Shown here piece by piece: positions 1-5,820 of a stretch of 6,041 nt of DNA. A program made the translations under genes and the position numbers. The stretch's first letter is position 1. Each line of letters opens with the position of its first letter. Source of the DNA: an uncultured Akkermansia sp. (GTDB lineage: Bacteria > Verrucomicrobiota > Verrucomicrobiia > Verrucomicrobiales > Akkermansiaceae). The stretch lies in NCBI GenBank assembly GCA_904502165.1, contig CAJGDB010000103.1, forward strand, positions 1 through 6,041, written 5' to 3'. The notes under the pieces were generated by a model. That model ran no database searches. It saw only the letters and a list, made by a program, of their open reading frames with translations, and had not been told where the DNA came from.

Positions 1-474
1 CATCACATTGCACCACTGGTTCACCTTGATGGGAAGCTCGCGGTATGATTCGAGCCAGCGGGAGAAAGCAGCACCAATCACGGTTTCCGAAGTGGGACGG
101 ATTACGTATTTATCCGTCAACTCGCCGGAGGGAATCATGCGGGTCTTGCCGGTCTCGGGGTCCTTGACAGCCTCGAGGCGGTGGTGGGTCACAACGGCGC
201 ACTCGGTGGCAAAACCTTCAGCATGCTCGGCTTCTTTTTCCAGGTAGGAAACGGGGATGAGCATGGGGAAATAGGCATTCGTGTGGCCGGTACGCTTGAA
301 ATCGGCGTCGAGCTGCTGCTGAATAAGCTCCCAGATGGCGTAGCCCCAGGGCTTGATGACCATGCAGCCGCGAACCTCGGAATTTTCGGCAAGGTCGGCT
401 GCCTTAATGACTTGCTGGTACCACTCGGGGAAATCTTCTGCGCGGGTGGGGGAAATAGCGTTCTGTTGTGCCAT
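1..474 (-). CDS. proS: Prolyl-tRNA synthetase, archaeal/eukaryotic-like type (5' part only; runs off the left edge)
   Basis: Class II aminoacyl-tRNA synthetase that charges tRNA-Pro with proline in the cytoplasm. Only the first 158 codons are present, open without a stop to base 1. Recognised by hand translation: an N-terminal FPEWY segment (residues 15-19), then VRGCMVIKPWGYAIWE (34-49), which is the motif 1 region of the short archaeal/eukaryotic-like ProRS rather than the long E. coli-like form with an internal editing domain. It continues with YFPMLIP (68-74), an FATECAVVTH segment (88-97), RPTSET (126-131) and NQWCNVM (152-158) at the edge, just ahead of motif 2. The start is the ATG at 474-472, which fits the family N-terminus; there is no clear Shine-Dalgarno sequence (upstream bases are ATAAAATCCCCGCC). 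It lies 31 bases after the M50 peptidase stop, so it is probably the last visible gene of the thiE-thiM-peptidase run. Identity is secure; the missing C-terminal anticodon-binding and zinc-like domains cannot be checked. Confidence 0.95.
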   Translation of the reverse strand, partial: MAQQNAISPTRAEDFPEWYQQVIKAADLAENSEVRGCMVIKPWGYAIWELIQQQLDADFKRTGHTNAYFPMLIPVSYLEKEAEHAEGFATECAVVTHHRLEAVKDPETGKTRMIPSGELTDKYVIRPTSETVIGAAFSRWLESYRELPIKVNQWCNVM

Positions 475-505
475 GGCGGGGATTTTATGGATTATGGGTA
501 AAATG

Positions 506-1222
506 TCAATGAAAATCAGAGTTTTCCGAAGCGTATTCCTTATAGAGTTTCCGGTTCAGTACAGCAAGCAGAATCATGAAAATACACATCAGCCACATGC
601 CCAGCGTGGCAAAAAAGAGCGTGAGCACAACCGCAGCGGCCAGGCTGACACCATGAACCTGGCGGCGCGAGTGCATGAGGCCAAGCATAATCTGACCTCC
701 ATCGAGAGGGAAGATAGGCAGCAGATTCAACAGAGTCCACCAGCAGCTCACCTCTATAAGTGAGAAGAAGAAAATCATGACCAGCGGGGGATACACCTGC
801 AAGACCTCTGACGGCATGCACCCCAGCGCAAAGGATGCCCCCAGCAACGCCCCCATCTGAAAATCGCCAATGTAGAGGCAGAGCGCAAGAAGCGAAAGCA
901 AACCGACCGCCAGGGATGAGAGCGGCCCGGCAGCCGTCATAACCACACCCTGAATCCGGGTAAGCCTGGCCGTTTCATTGGTGCAGTCGCCCCCCAGCCA
1001 TGCCAGATAGACACTGGGCTGTCCTCCGCCCAGCCGACGCCCGACCAGGGCATGCCCCATTTCATGCGACAACAGCACCACAAAGGCAGCTATAATGAAG
1101 AGCAGAACCTGCATGAGCTCTGCCATGTTGCTCACCATGAACCCACCCCCGATGAAGGCAAGGGTGAGCCAAAGCGTGGGGTGAATGCTTACCGGCACCC
1201 CGAATAGCGTAAATCGTATCAT
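506..1222 (-). CDS. Site-2-protease-like M50 family membrane zinc metallopeptidase
   Basis: A 238-residue polytopic membrane protein of peptidase family M50 (S2P/SpoIVFB-like). Family members cut substrate proteins within or close to the membrane, often releasing regulators. Seen in the sequence: HEMGH at residues 53-57 (HExxH, two zinc-binding histidines and the catalytic Glu54) at the end of a hydrophobic helix; AAGPLSS (97-103), the usual GP loop; and NLLPIFPLDGGQ (166-177) with Asp174 as the third zinc ligand. Hydrophobic stretches lie at about 17-33, 36-58, 92-118, 146-168 and 192-222, giving a minimal core without PDZ or CBS domains. All catalytic residues are present, so it should be active. 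The ATG at 1222 gives an N-terminus (IRFTLFGVPVSIHPT) typical of the family; no Shine-Dalgarno sequence is visible. The gene begins 29 bases after the thiM stop and ends 31 bases before proS, suggesting co-transcription. The substrate is unknown, and nothing nearby (no sigma or anti-sigma gene) points to one. Confidence 0.92.
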   Translation of the reverse strand: MIRFTLFGVPVSIHPTLWLTLAFIGGGFMVSNMAELMQVLLFIIAAFVVLLSHEMGHALVGRRLGGGQPSVYLAWLGGDCTNETARLTRIQGVVMTAAGPLSSLAVGLLSLLALCLYIGDFQMGALLGASFALGCMPSEVLQVYPPLVMIFFFSLIEVSCWWTLLNLLPIFPLDGGQIMLGLMHSRRQVHGVSLAAAVVLTLFFATLGMWLMCIFMILLAVLNRKLYKEYASENSDFH

Positions 1223-1251
1223 CGGTGCCCATTCTAAGCCCGGGCACCCGG

Positions 1252-2061
1252 TCAGACAAGGAAAATTCGTGTCGTTTCCGCGACATCATCCGGAGTAAGG
1301 GCATCCAGCTCATCCAGCATGGCCGGCACCAGGCTGCCCGGCCGCCGGGCGGCCGCGGCAGCACGCTCACCAGCCACCCCGAGAATAGCCGCTGTGGCAG
1401 CAGCTGCCTGCAGGGGAGAATCTGCCACGGCCAGACAGGCCGCCGCAAGAGCCCCCATGGCGCAGCCGGTGCCGGTCACCCGGGTAAGCAGCACATCGCT
1501 ATTGGAGCAGCCATAGGTGGTGATGCCATCGGTCATGTAATCAATCTCGCCGGTCACGAGCACCACAGAGCCGGTATCGCTGGCCAGCTGGCGCGCCGCA
1601 GCCACAGCATCAGAACTGGCAGCTCCGCTCTCCGGACCACGGCAGGCGGCTGCCTGCACCCCGGCGGCAGCCATGATTTCCGATGCATTGCCTCGTATCA
1701 TGGCAGGAGGCGTACCCAGCAGGTCGTGGCATAATTCTGTACGGAAACGCAGCAGGCCGACGGCCACAGGATCCAGCACCCAGGGGATTCCGGCTTCACG
1801 CGCAGAAACAACGGCTGACCGCATCAGCCTGGCCTGGTTTTCCTGCACGGTGCCGAGGTTGACCAGCAGGCCATCGGCACAGCTGTGCAGCAAATCATCA
1901 ATTTCCTCTGCATGGGCAAGCATGACCGGCACCGCACCCACCGCCAGCAGGAGGTTGGCCGTGAAATTCTGTACCACCGTGTTGGTAAGGCTGAGTACCA
2001 GCGGGCGTTTCTCCCTCAGACGTGCTAATACTCCGGCTACCTGATTCTGCATTTCATTCAT
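1252..2061 (-). CDS. thiM: Hydroxyethylthiazole kinase
   Basis: A 269-residue cytoplasmic ribokinase-fold enzyme that phosphorylates 4-methyl-5-(2-hydroxyethyl)thiazole with ATP, supplying the thiazole phosphate used by ThiE. It serves salvage of the thiazole half of thiamine. Family motifs seen in order: LTNTVVQNFTAN (residues 25-36) and PVM (45-47) of the substrate site; NLGT (68-71); DPVAVG (97-102); IRGNASEI (122-129); a strand VVLVTGEIDYMTDG (166-179); and RVTGTGCAMGA (194-204), the anion hole with the expected catalytic Cys200. Length matches the usual 260-275 residues. The C-terminal third is very alanine-rich but otherwise ordinary. The ATG at 2061-2059 overlaps the thiE stop (ATGA, 4 bases), which implies translational coupling; a second ATG three codons in (Met4) is possible. 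No Shine-Dalgarno sequence is well placed. Confidence 0.97.
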   Translation of the reverse strand: MNEMQNQVAGVLARLREKRPLVLSLTNTVVQNFTANLLLAVGAVPVMLAHAEEIDDLLHSCADGLLVNLGTVQENQARLMRSAVVSAREAGIPWVLDPVAVGLLRFRTELCHDLLGTPPAMIRGNASEIMAAAGVQAAACRGPESGAASSDAVAAARQLASDTGSVVLVTGEIDYMTDGITTYGCSNSDVLLTRVTGTGCAMGALAAACLAVADSPLQAAAATAAILGVAGERAAAAARRPGSLVPAMLDELDALTPDDVAETTRIFLV

Positions 2062-2675
2062 AACAATTCACGCGCTGCCTGTGCCGGGTCTTCTGCGGCA
2101 CAGATATAGGAAACAACGGCCACCCCGGCCGCCAGTCCGGTAGCCCGTACAGCAGCGGTACGCTCGCGGTCGAGCCCGCCTATGGCCACTACGGGCAGCG
2201 GGGATGCCCCTGCCACAGATAACCAGCCCTCCATCCCCAGTTCGCGGGCTGCATCCAGTTTGGTAATGGTCGGGAACACCGGACCACAACCCACATAATC
2301 CACCAGGCTGGTATCTACTGCGGCCATTTCTGCAGCATTGGTCACAGAAAGGCCCAGCACTTTATCCGGCCCGATGAGGCGCCGGGCTTCCGCGGCCGGC
2401 ATATCGCTCTGCCCCACATGCACACCATCAGCATCGATTTCCACCGCCAGCGCCACATCATTGTTGATGATAAGGGGCACATTCACGCTCCGCAGGTACT
2501 TCTGGAGCGGCAGCACCTCGGCCAGCTTTGCAGCATGGTCAGGATTCTCTGAGCGGTATTGCACTATCGTCACCCCTCCCTGCACGGCCAGCTGCACGGT
2601 TTCGAGCAATCCGTAGCGGCATTTCTCCGGAGCATCGGTCACAAGGTAGAGATGGTAATTGATGTTCTTTTTCAT
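2058..2675 (-). CDS. thiE: Thiamine-phosphate synthase (thiamine-phosphate pyrophosphorylase)
   Basis: A 205-residue TIM-barrel enzyme that condenses hydroxymethylpyrimidine diphosphate with thiazole phosphate to give thiamine monophosphate and pyrophosphate. Motifs seen: LYLVTD (residues 9-14), GGVTIVQYRSE (33-43), PLIINND (67-73), DADGVHVGQSDMP (81-93), GLSVTN (108-113), DYVGCGPVFPT (126-136) with TITK (136-139), PVVAIGGLD (161-169) and GVAVVS (184-189). Ser110, Thr136, Thr138, Lys139 and Asp91 match known phosphate- and Mg-binding positions. Two usual residues differ: the lysine two after Arg41 is Glu43, and the aspartate of the usual IND is Asn72. An in-frame ATG lies 36 bases upstream at 2711, but it falls on the -10 element of a strong promoter and would add 12 residues unlike the family, so the ATG at 2675 is preferred. 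First gene of the run, overlapping thiM by 4 bases. Confidence 0.95.
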   Translation of the reverse strand: MKKNINYHLYLVTDAPEKCRYGLLETVQLAVQGGVTIVQYRSENPDHAAKLAEVLPLQKYLRSVNVPLIINNDVALAVEIDADGVHVGQSDMPAAEARRLIGPDKVLGLSVTNAAEMAAVDTSLVDYVGCGPVFPTITKLDAARELGMEGWLSVAGASPLPVVAIGGLDRERTAAVRATGLAAGVAVVSYICAAEDPAQAARELL

Positions 2676-2702
2676 ACGGGTAAAGCGGTATCTCCGACAG
2701 GT

Positions 2703-2737
2703 GGATTTCATTATACACAGAGCGGTGTGCGAGTCAA
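2703..2737 (-). promoter_or_regulatory. Sigma-70-type promoter of the thiE-thiM run
   Basis: On the minus strand, TTGACT (2737-2732) and a perfect TATAAT (2715-2710) are separated by 16 bases, a near-consensus housekeeping promoter. Transcription should start near 2703, leaving a leader of about 28 bases before the thiE ATG at 2675. That excludes the upstream ATG at 2711, which is formed by the last two bases of the -10 element plus the next G. The leader is too short for a TPP riboswitch. Read from sequence only; no transcript data. Confidence 0.75.
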
Positions 2738-2798
2738 CGCTAATCCCCCCTGCATGTCATGGCCCGCAGCTTCCTCTTTTTCTGAAGGAACAGTCTCG

Positions 2799-2825
2799 AT
2801 TCTTGCTTGCAGAATGCTTAAGAAT
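2799..2825. repeat. Triple AGAAT/ATTCT element overlapping the topoisomerase promoter
   Basis: AGAAT occurs at 2811-2815 and again at 2821-2825, with starts exactly 10 bases (about one helical turn) apart, and the inverted copy ATTCT is at 2799-2803. All three lie between 25 and 50 bases upstream of the topoisomerase start, around the proposed -35 and spacer. They could be a binding site for a regulator or chance in an AT-richer stretch. The units are only five bases, so the evidence is weak. Confidence 0.25.
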
Positions 2826-2835
2826 AGTGTACTAT
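2807..2835 (+). promoter_or_regulatory. Possible promoter of the topoisomerase and secreted-protein run
   Basis: TTGCAG (2807-2812) and TACTAT (2830-2835) with a 17-base spacer give a moderate sigma-70-like match (three and four of six consensus bases). The predicted start of transcription, near 2842, is only about five bases before the ATG at 2847, so the message would be almost leaderless. An alternative pair, TTGCTT (2803-2808) with TAGTGT (2825-2830) and a 16-base spacer, would start near 2837. A promoter is expected here because the upstream gene is divergent, but the exact boxes are uncertain. Confidence 0.45.
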
Positions 2836-2846
2836 ATCCGCAATTC

Positions 2847-4700
2847 ATGGAAGCCGAATACACAGAGGACGACATTCAGACACTGGACTGGCGCGAACAT
2901 ATCCGTCTGCGCCCTGGCATGTACATTGGCAAGCTGGGAGACGGCACCATGCCGGACGACGGCTTGTATGTTCTGCTCAAGGAAGTTATCGATAACTCCA
3001 TCGACGAATTCGTCATGGGGGTCGGAAAGAAGATTCTGGTCAGCATTGATAAGGATGGCCTGTGCGAAATCCGGGACTTCGGGCGCGGCATTCCCCTGGG
3101 CAAGCTCTATGAATGCGCTGCCAAAATCAACACCGGCGGCAAGTACGATGGCGAGGCGTTCAAGAAGTCTGTGGGGCTCAATGGTGTGGGCATCAAGGCG
3201 GTGAACGCGCTTTCCGAGGCCTTTGAGATTCAGGCCTACCGCGAGGGACAGACCCGCCGCATCCGATTCAAGGCCGGCGAGTTGGAGGAAGGCAGCGATG
3301 TGACAGAAGTTACCGACCAGCCGGACGGCACACGCGTGGCGTTCATGGTGGACCGCAGCATCTTTGCGGCAGATGCCGCCTACAACCTGCAGTTTGTAGA
3401 GCGCATGTGCCGCTATTACTGCTACCTGAACACCGGGCTCACCATCAATCTGAACGGCCGCAATATCTCTTCGAAGAACGGGCTTCTTGACCTGCTCAAG
3501 GAAGAAATGAAAGAGGAGCCCCTCTATGCTCCCATTCACATCTCAGGCACAGATATTGAAATTGCCATCACGCATGGCGATGACTATGGCGAGGAATACT
3601 ATTCCTTTGTCAACGGCCAGCACACCACCATGGGCGGCACCCACCAGGCTGCCTTCCGCGAGGCGATTGTCAAGACCCTCCAAGGTTATTTCAAGAAGAG
3701 TTATGAGGGCTCCGACATCCGCAACGGCATTCAGGCAGCCATCAGTATCAAGGTTATTGAGCCTGTTTTCGAATCCCAGACCAAGACCAAGCTGGGCAGC
3801 AATACCATGGGACCCGGCAAGGAGACCATCCGCACCTTTGTTCTCAATTTCCTTGCCCGTGAGCTGGACAACTACCTGCACCGCCACCCGGAAATCGGCG
3901 AGGCGATGGAGGAGAAAATCAAGGAAAGCGAAAAGACCCGCAAGGAGGTGGCCGGTGTCACCGGTAAGGTAGCCAAGGAACGAGCCAAGAAAGCCAAGAT
4001 TCACACCCGCAAGCTGCGCGACTGCCGCGTTCACTACGACACCAAGCACAAGCGAGCCAAGGACACCATGCTTTTCATTACCGAGGGTGATTCAGCCTCC
4101 GGTTCCATCACCACCGCGCGCGATGCCGAGACCCAGGCGGTATTCTCCCTGCGCGGCAAACCGGCTAACAGCTTCGGCATGAACCGCGCTGCCCTGTTTG
4201 AGGAAAAGCGCAACGAGGAGCTCGACTTCCTGCACCTGGCGCTCAACATTGACCGCAGCATGGAGGATTTGCGCTACAACAAGGTCATCATCGCGACTGA
4301 TGCTGATGTGGACGGCATGCACATCCGCCTGCTGCTGCTCACTTTCTTCATCCAGTATTTCCCTGACCTCATCCGCGAAGGGCATCTCTTCATCCTGCAG
4401 ACCCCGCTCTTCCGCGTGCGTAATAAACAGAAAACCATATACTGCTACTCCGAGGCAGAGCGGGACCGCGCCGTCAAGCAACTCGGTCGCAACCCGGAAA
4501 TCACCCGATTCAAGGGTCTGGGTGAAATTTCGCCCTCCGAATTCAAGGGCTTCATCGGCGAAGACATCCGACTGGAGGAAGTAACCCTCGAAAATGCCCA
4601 CAACCTCAAGGAAATCCTGCGTTTCTACATGGGCGATAACACCGATGACCGCCGCCAGTACATTGTCGACAACCTCCGTATCGAAGAAGATTTAGCATGA
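2847..4700 (+). CDS. parE: Type IIA DNA topoisomerase ATPase/TOPRIM subunit (topoisomerase IV subunit B-like)
   Basis: A 617-residue subunit that binds ATP and, with a ParC/GyrA-type partner, passes DNA duplexes through a double-strand break. GHKL ATPase: RPGMYIG (residues 22-28), Glu46 and Asn50 in KEVIDNSIDE, DFGRGIP (77-83), GLNGVGIKAVNALS (110-123). Transducer: GQHTTMGGTH (257-266) and QTKTKLG (311-317), which carries the ATP-contacting lysine. TOPRIM: FITEGDSASG (410-419) with acidic Glu413, and TDADVDGMHIRLLLL (484-498) with Asp485 and Asp487. The C-terminal RFKGLGE (554-560) follows. All key residues are present and it is close to the usual ParE length, without the E. coli GyrB insert. 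Reading is open upstream to 2559, but that stretch runs antisense into thiE and is not family-like; the ATG at 2847 begins the expected YTEDDIQTLDW segment. No Shine-Dalgarno sequence. Its stop overlaps the next gene by 4 bases. The style is that of Bacteroidota/Verrucomicrobiota ParE; a GyrB assignment cannot be wholly excluded because the partner is not in view. Confidence 0.93.
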   Translation: MEAEYTEDDIQTLDWREHIRLRPGMYIGKLGDGTMPDDGLYVLLKEVIDNSIDEFVMGVGKKILVSIDKDGLCEIRDFGRGIPLGKLYECAAKINTGGKYDGEAFKKSVGLNGVGIKAVNALSEAFEIQAYREGQTRRIRFKAGELEEGSDVTEVTDQPDGTRVAFMVDRSIFAADAAYNLQFVERMCRYYCYLNTGLTINLNGRNISSKNGLLDLLKEEMKEEPLYAPIHISGTDIEIAITHGDDYGEEYYSFVNGQHTTMGGTHQAAFREAIVKTLQGYFKKSYEGSDIRNGIQAAISIKVIEPVFESQTKTKLGSNTMGPGKETIRTFVLNFLARELDNYLHRHPEIGEAMEEKIKESEKTRKEVAGVTGKVAKERAKKAKIHTRKLRDCRVHYDTKHKRAKDTMLFITEGDSASGSITTARDAETQAVFSLRGKPANSFGMNRAALFEEKRNEELDFLHLALNIDRSMEDLRYNKVIIATDADVDGMHIRLLLLTFFIQYFPDLIREGHLFILQTPLFRVRNKQKTIYCYSEAERDRAVKQLGRNPEITRFKGLGEISPSEFKGFIGEDIRLEEVTLENAHNLKEILRFYMGDNTDDRRQYIVDNLRIEEDLA

Positions 4701-5809
4701 AGAAACTCTTTCTCTCTACCCTGGCCTCCCTGTTCATTCTGCCCACGCAGGCTGAGTGGGAACCCCGCGGTTTGTGCTATGTATGGGACGGAGACCCATC
4801 CACTGCAGAAGCTCCAGAAGGCATGCTGACTGGTGAAGTTTACGATTTCAACCGCAACCCACAAGGGAAGTATTTCACCTATTCCGGCACATATGCGGAC
4901 AAGGGCAGCAACCGCACACACAAAGCGATAGCCAACAACCCGACCGGCAGTCCTGATTTATTCGGGCAGTTTGCGGCTACCTTCAAAATGCTGCAGCGGA
5001 ACAAGCCGGGTATTCTGAAGAAATACTACAAATATCCCTACGCTGTCGCGACACCGCATCTCTACATGCCGCCAGTGGAATTCAAGACAATGGAAGGGCT
5101 GCTGGATCCGAACGGAAAGAACTCAAGGAAAGAGCCTCAGAGTTCCGGCAGCTCGGATTTCATCAACGAAGAGCCGGGAGCCGCTAAGAATACAACAGGC
5201 AGAGAATACCGGAGAGCGCCCTCCCTGATTGCCGTCTTCAAAGGTTCCGTCACAGCTCCCAGGAGCATGAGGTTCCGTTTCTACGGCGCAGCAGATGAAG
5301 GCATGCTGGTCAGATTCAACGACCGGATGGTGCTGGAAACCGGCTATGTGTTCTCAGATATCTATGCCGGGAACGGGGAAAAAGACAAAGGCTGCGGCTG
5401 GCATTCCATGAATGAGTACCACAAACAGGTGGCGGAGGGCAAAGTGCCCTCAAAAAAGAACTATGTGATTCAGAAGCTCAAAAGCACCCCGTTCTGCAAC
5501 AACAAATTCAAAGGAATGACTGGTGGTGCCCCCATATCCGTCACCAAGGGCGAATCATATACCATTGAAATCATTCTCGGCAATGTCGCGGAACGAGCTC
5601 TGTTCTACCTGCTCACGCAGGAAGTGACGCCAGGCAATAACGCCCCGCTCAAACTATTCAGAACAAACAGTACATTACCAACCATGCCCCGCGGATTCAT
5701 ACCCGGCAATCCTGCCTTCGACCGCGAAAATGGGCCGAATTACGCCGAAGATTCAGAAATCTGGCAGATTGCGGCCAGGACAGAGAAGAAGAAGAAGAAA
5801 AACAAGTAA
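4697..5809 (+). CDS. Predicted secreted protein with a PA14-like beta-sandwich region, function unknown
   Basis: A 370-residue protein that I do not recognise as a named family. It opens with a clear signal peptide: MKK, a hydrophobic core at about residues 4-15, and a likely signal peptidase I cut after Ala19 (PTQA/EW). The mature start has YVWDG (28-32) and YDF (49-51). Residues 178-225 (LIAVFKGSVTAP, then RFRFYGAADEGMLVRFND) and 283-311 (TKGESYTIEIILGN, then FYLLTQEV) have the strand pattern and the D-E-G turn of a PA14-like carbohydrate-binding sandwich; this is inference from pattern only. Three cysteines (27, 233, 267) are present, two of which could pair outside the cytoplasm. There is no lipobox, no membrane anchor and no catalytic motif I can name. 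The C-terminus is lysine-rich (TEKKKKKNK). Its ATG overlaps the topoisomerase stop (ATGA), suggesting translational coupling, and a paralogue follows after 11 bases. Likely exported to the periplasm or beyond. Confidence 0.85.
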   Translation: MKKLFLSTLASLFILPTQAEWEPRGLCYVWDGDPSTAEAPEGMLTGEVYDFNRNPQGKYFTYSGTYADKGSNRTHKAIANNPTGSPDLFGQFAATFKMLQRNKPGILKKYYKYPYAVATPHLYMPPVEFKTMEGLLDPNGKNSRKEPQSSGSSDFINEEPGAAKNTTGREYRRAPSLIAVFKGSVTAPRSMRFRFYGAADEGMLVRFNDRMVLETGYVFSDIYAGNGEKDKGCGWHSMNEYHKQVAEGKVPSKKNYVIQKLKSTPFCNNKFKGMTGGAPISVTKGESYTIEIILGNVAERALFYLLTQEVTPGNNAPLKLFRTNSTLPTMPRGFIPGNPAFDRENGPNYAEDSEIWQIAARTEKKKKKNK

Positions 5810-5820
5810 TTCCTTCCCGC

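Noticed and set aside
181..501. Plus-strand reading of 106 codons opposite proS
   Set aside because: It is antisense to a clear ProRS N-terminus and has no recognisable features.
1239..1246. Palindrome GCCCGGGC between thiM and the M50 gene
   Set aside because: Eight bases only, expected by chance in GC-rich DNA, and no terminator structure.
1225..1734. Plus-strand reading of 169 codons opposite thiM
   Set aside because: It lies wholly antisense to a full-length thiM with all motifs, and its product is low-complexity Arg/Gly/His-rich.
2640..2700. Thi-box-like string (GGAGATACC, then ACCCG) just before thiE
   Set aside because: The second half of the TPP aptamer (ACCTGAT and GGATAATGCCAGCG-like parts) is absent, and the expected leader is too short.
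2676..2711. Longer thiE reading of 217 codons starting at 2711
   Set aside because: Its ATG overlaps the -10 element TATAAT, the extra 12 residues do not resemble ThiE, and the ATG at 2675 starts just before the conserved LYLVTD strand.
2771..2790. Inverted repeat TTCCT / AGGAA in the divergent control region
   Set aside because: The stem is only 5 bp with a 10-base loop, with no U tract after it on either strand; too weak for a terminator or operator call.
2559..2846. Upstream 96-codon extension of the topoisomerase reading
   Set aside because: It runs antisense into thiE, is not family-like, and the proposed promoter lies inside it.
2832..3539. Long minus-strand open reading of 235 codons inside the topoisomerase gene
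   Set aside because: It is a codon-bias shadow of a gene with all catalytic motifs; its translation shows no recognisable domain. The same holds for the minus-strand readings at 3543-4049 and 4092-4601.
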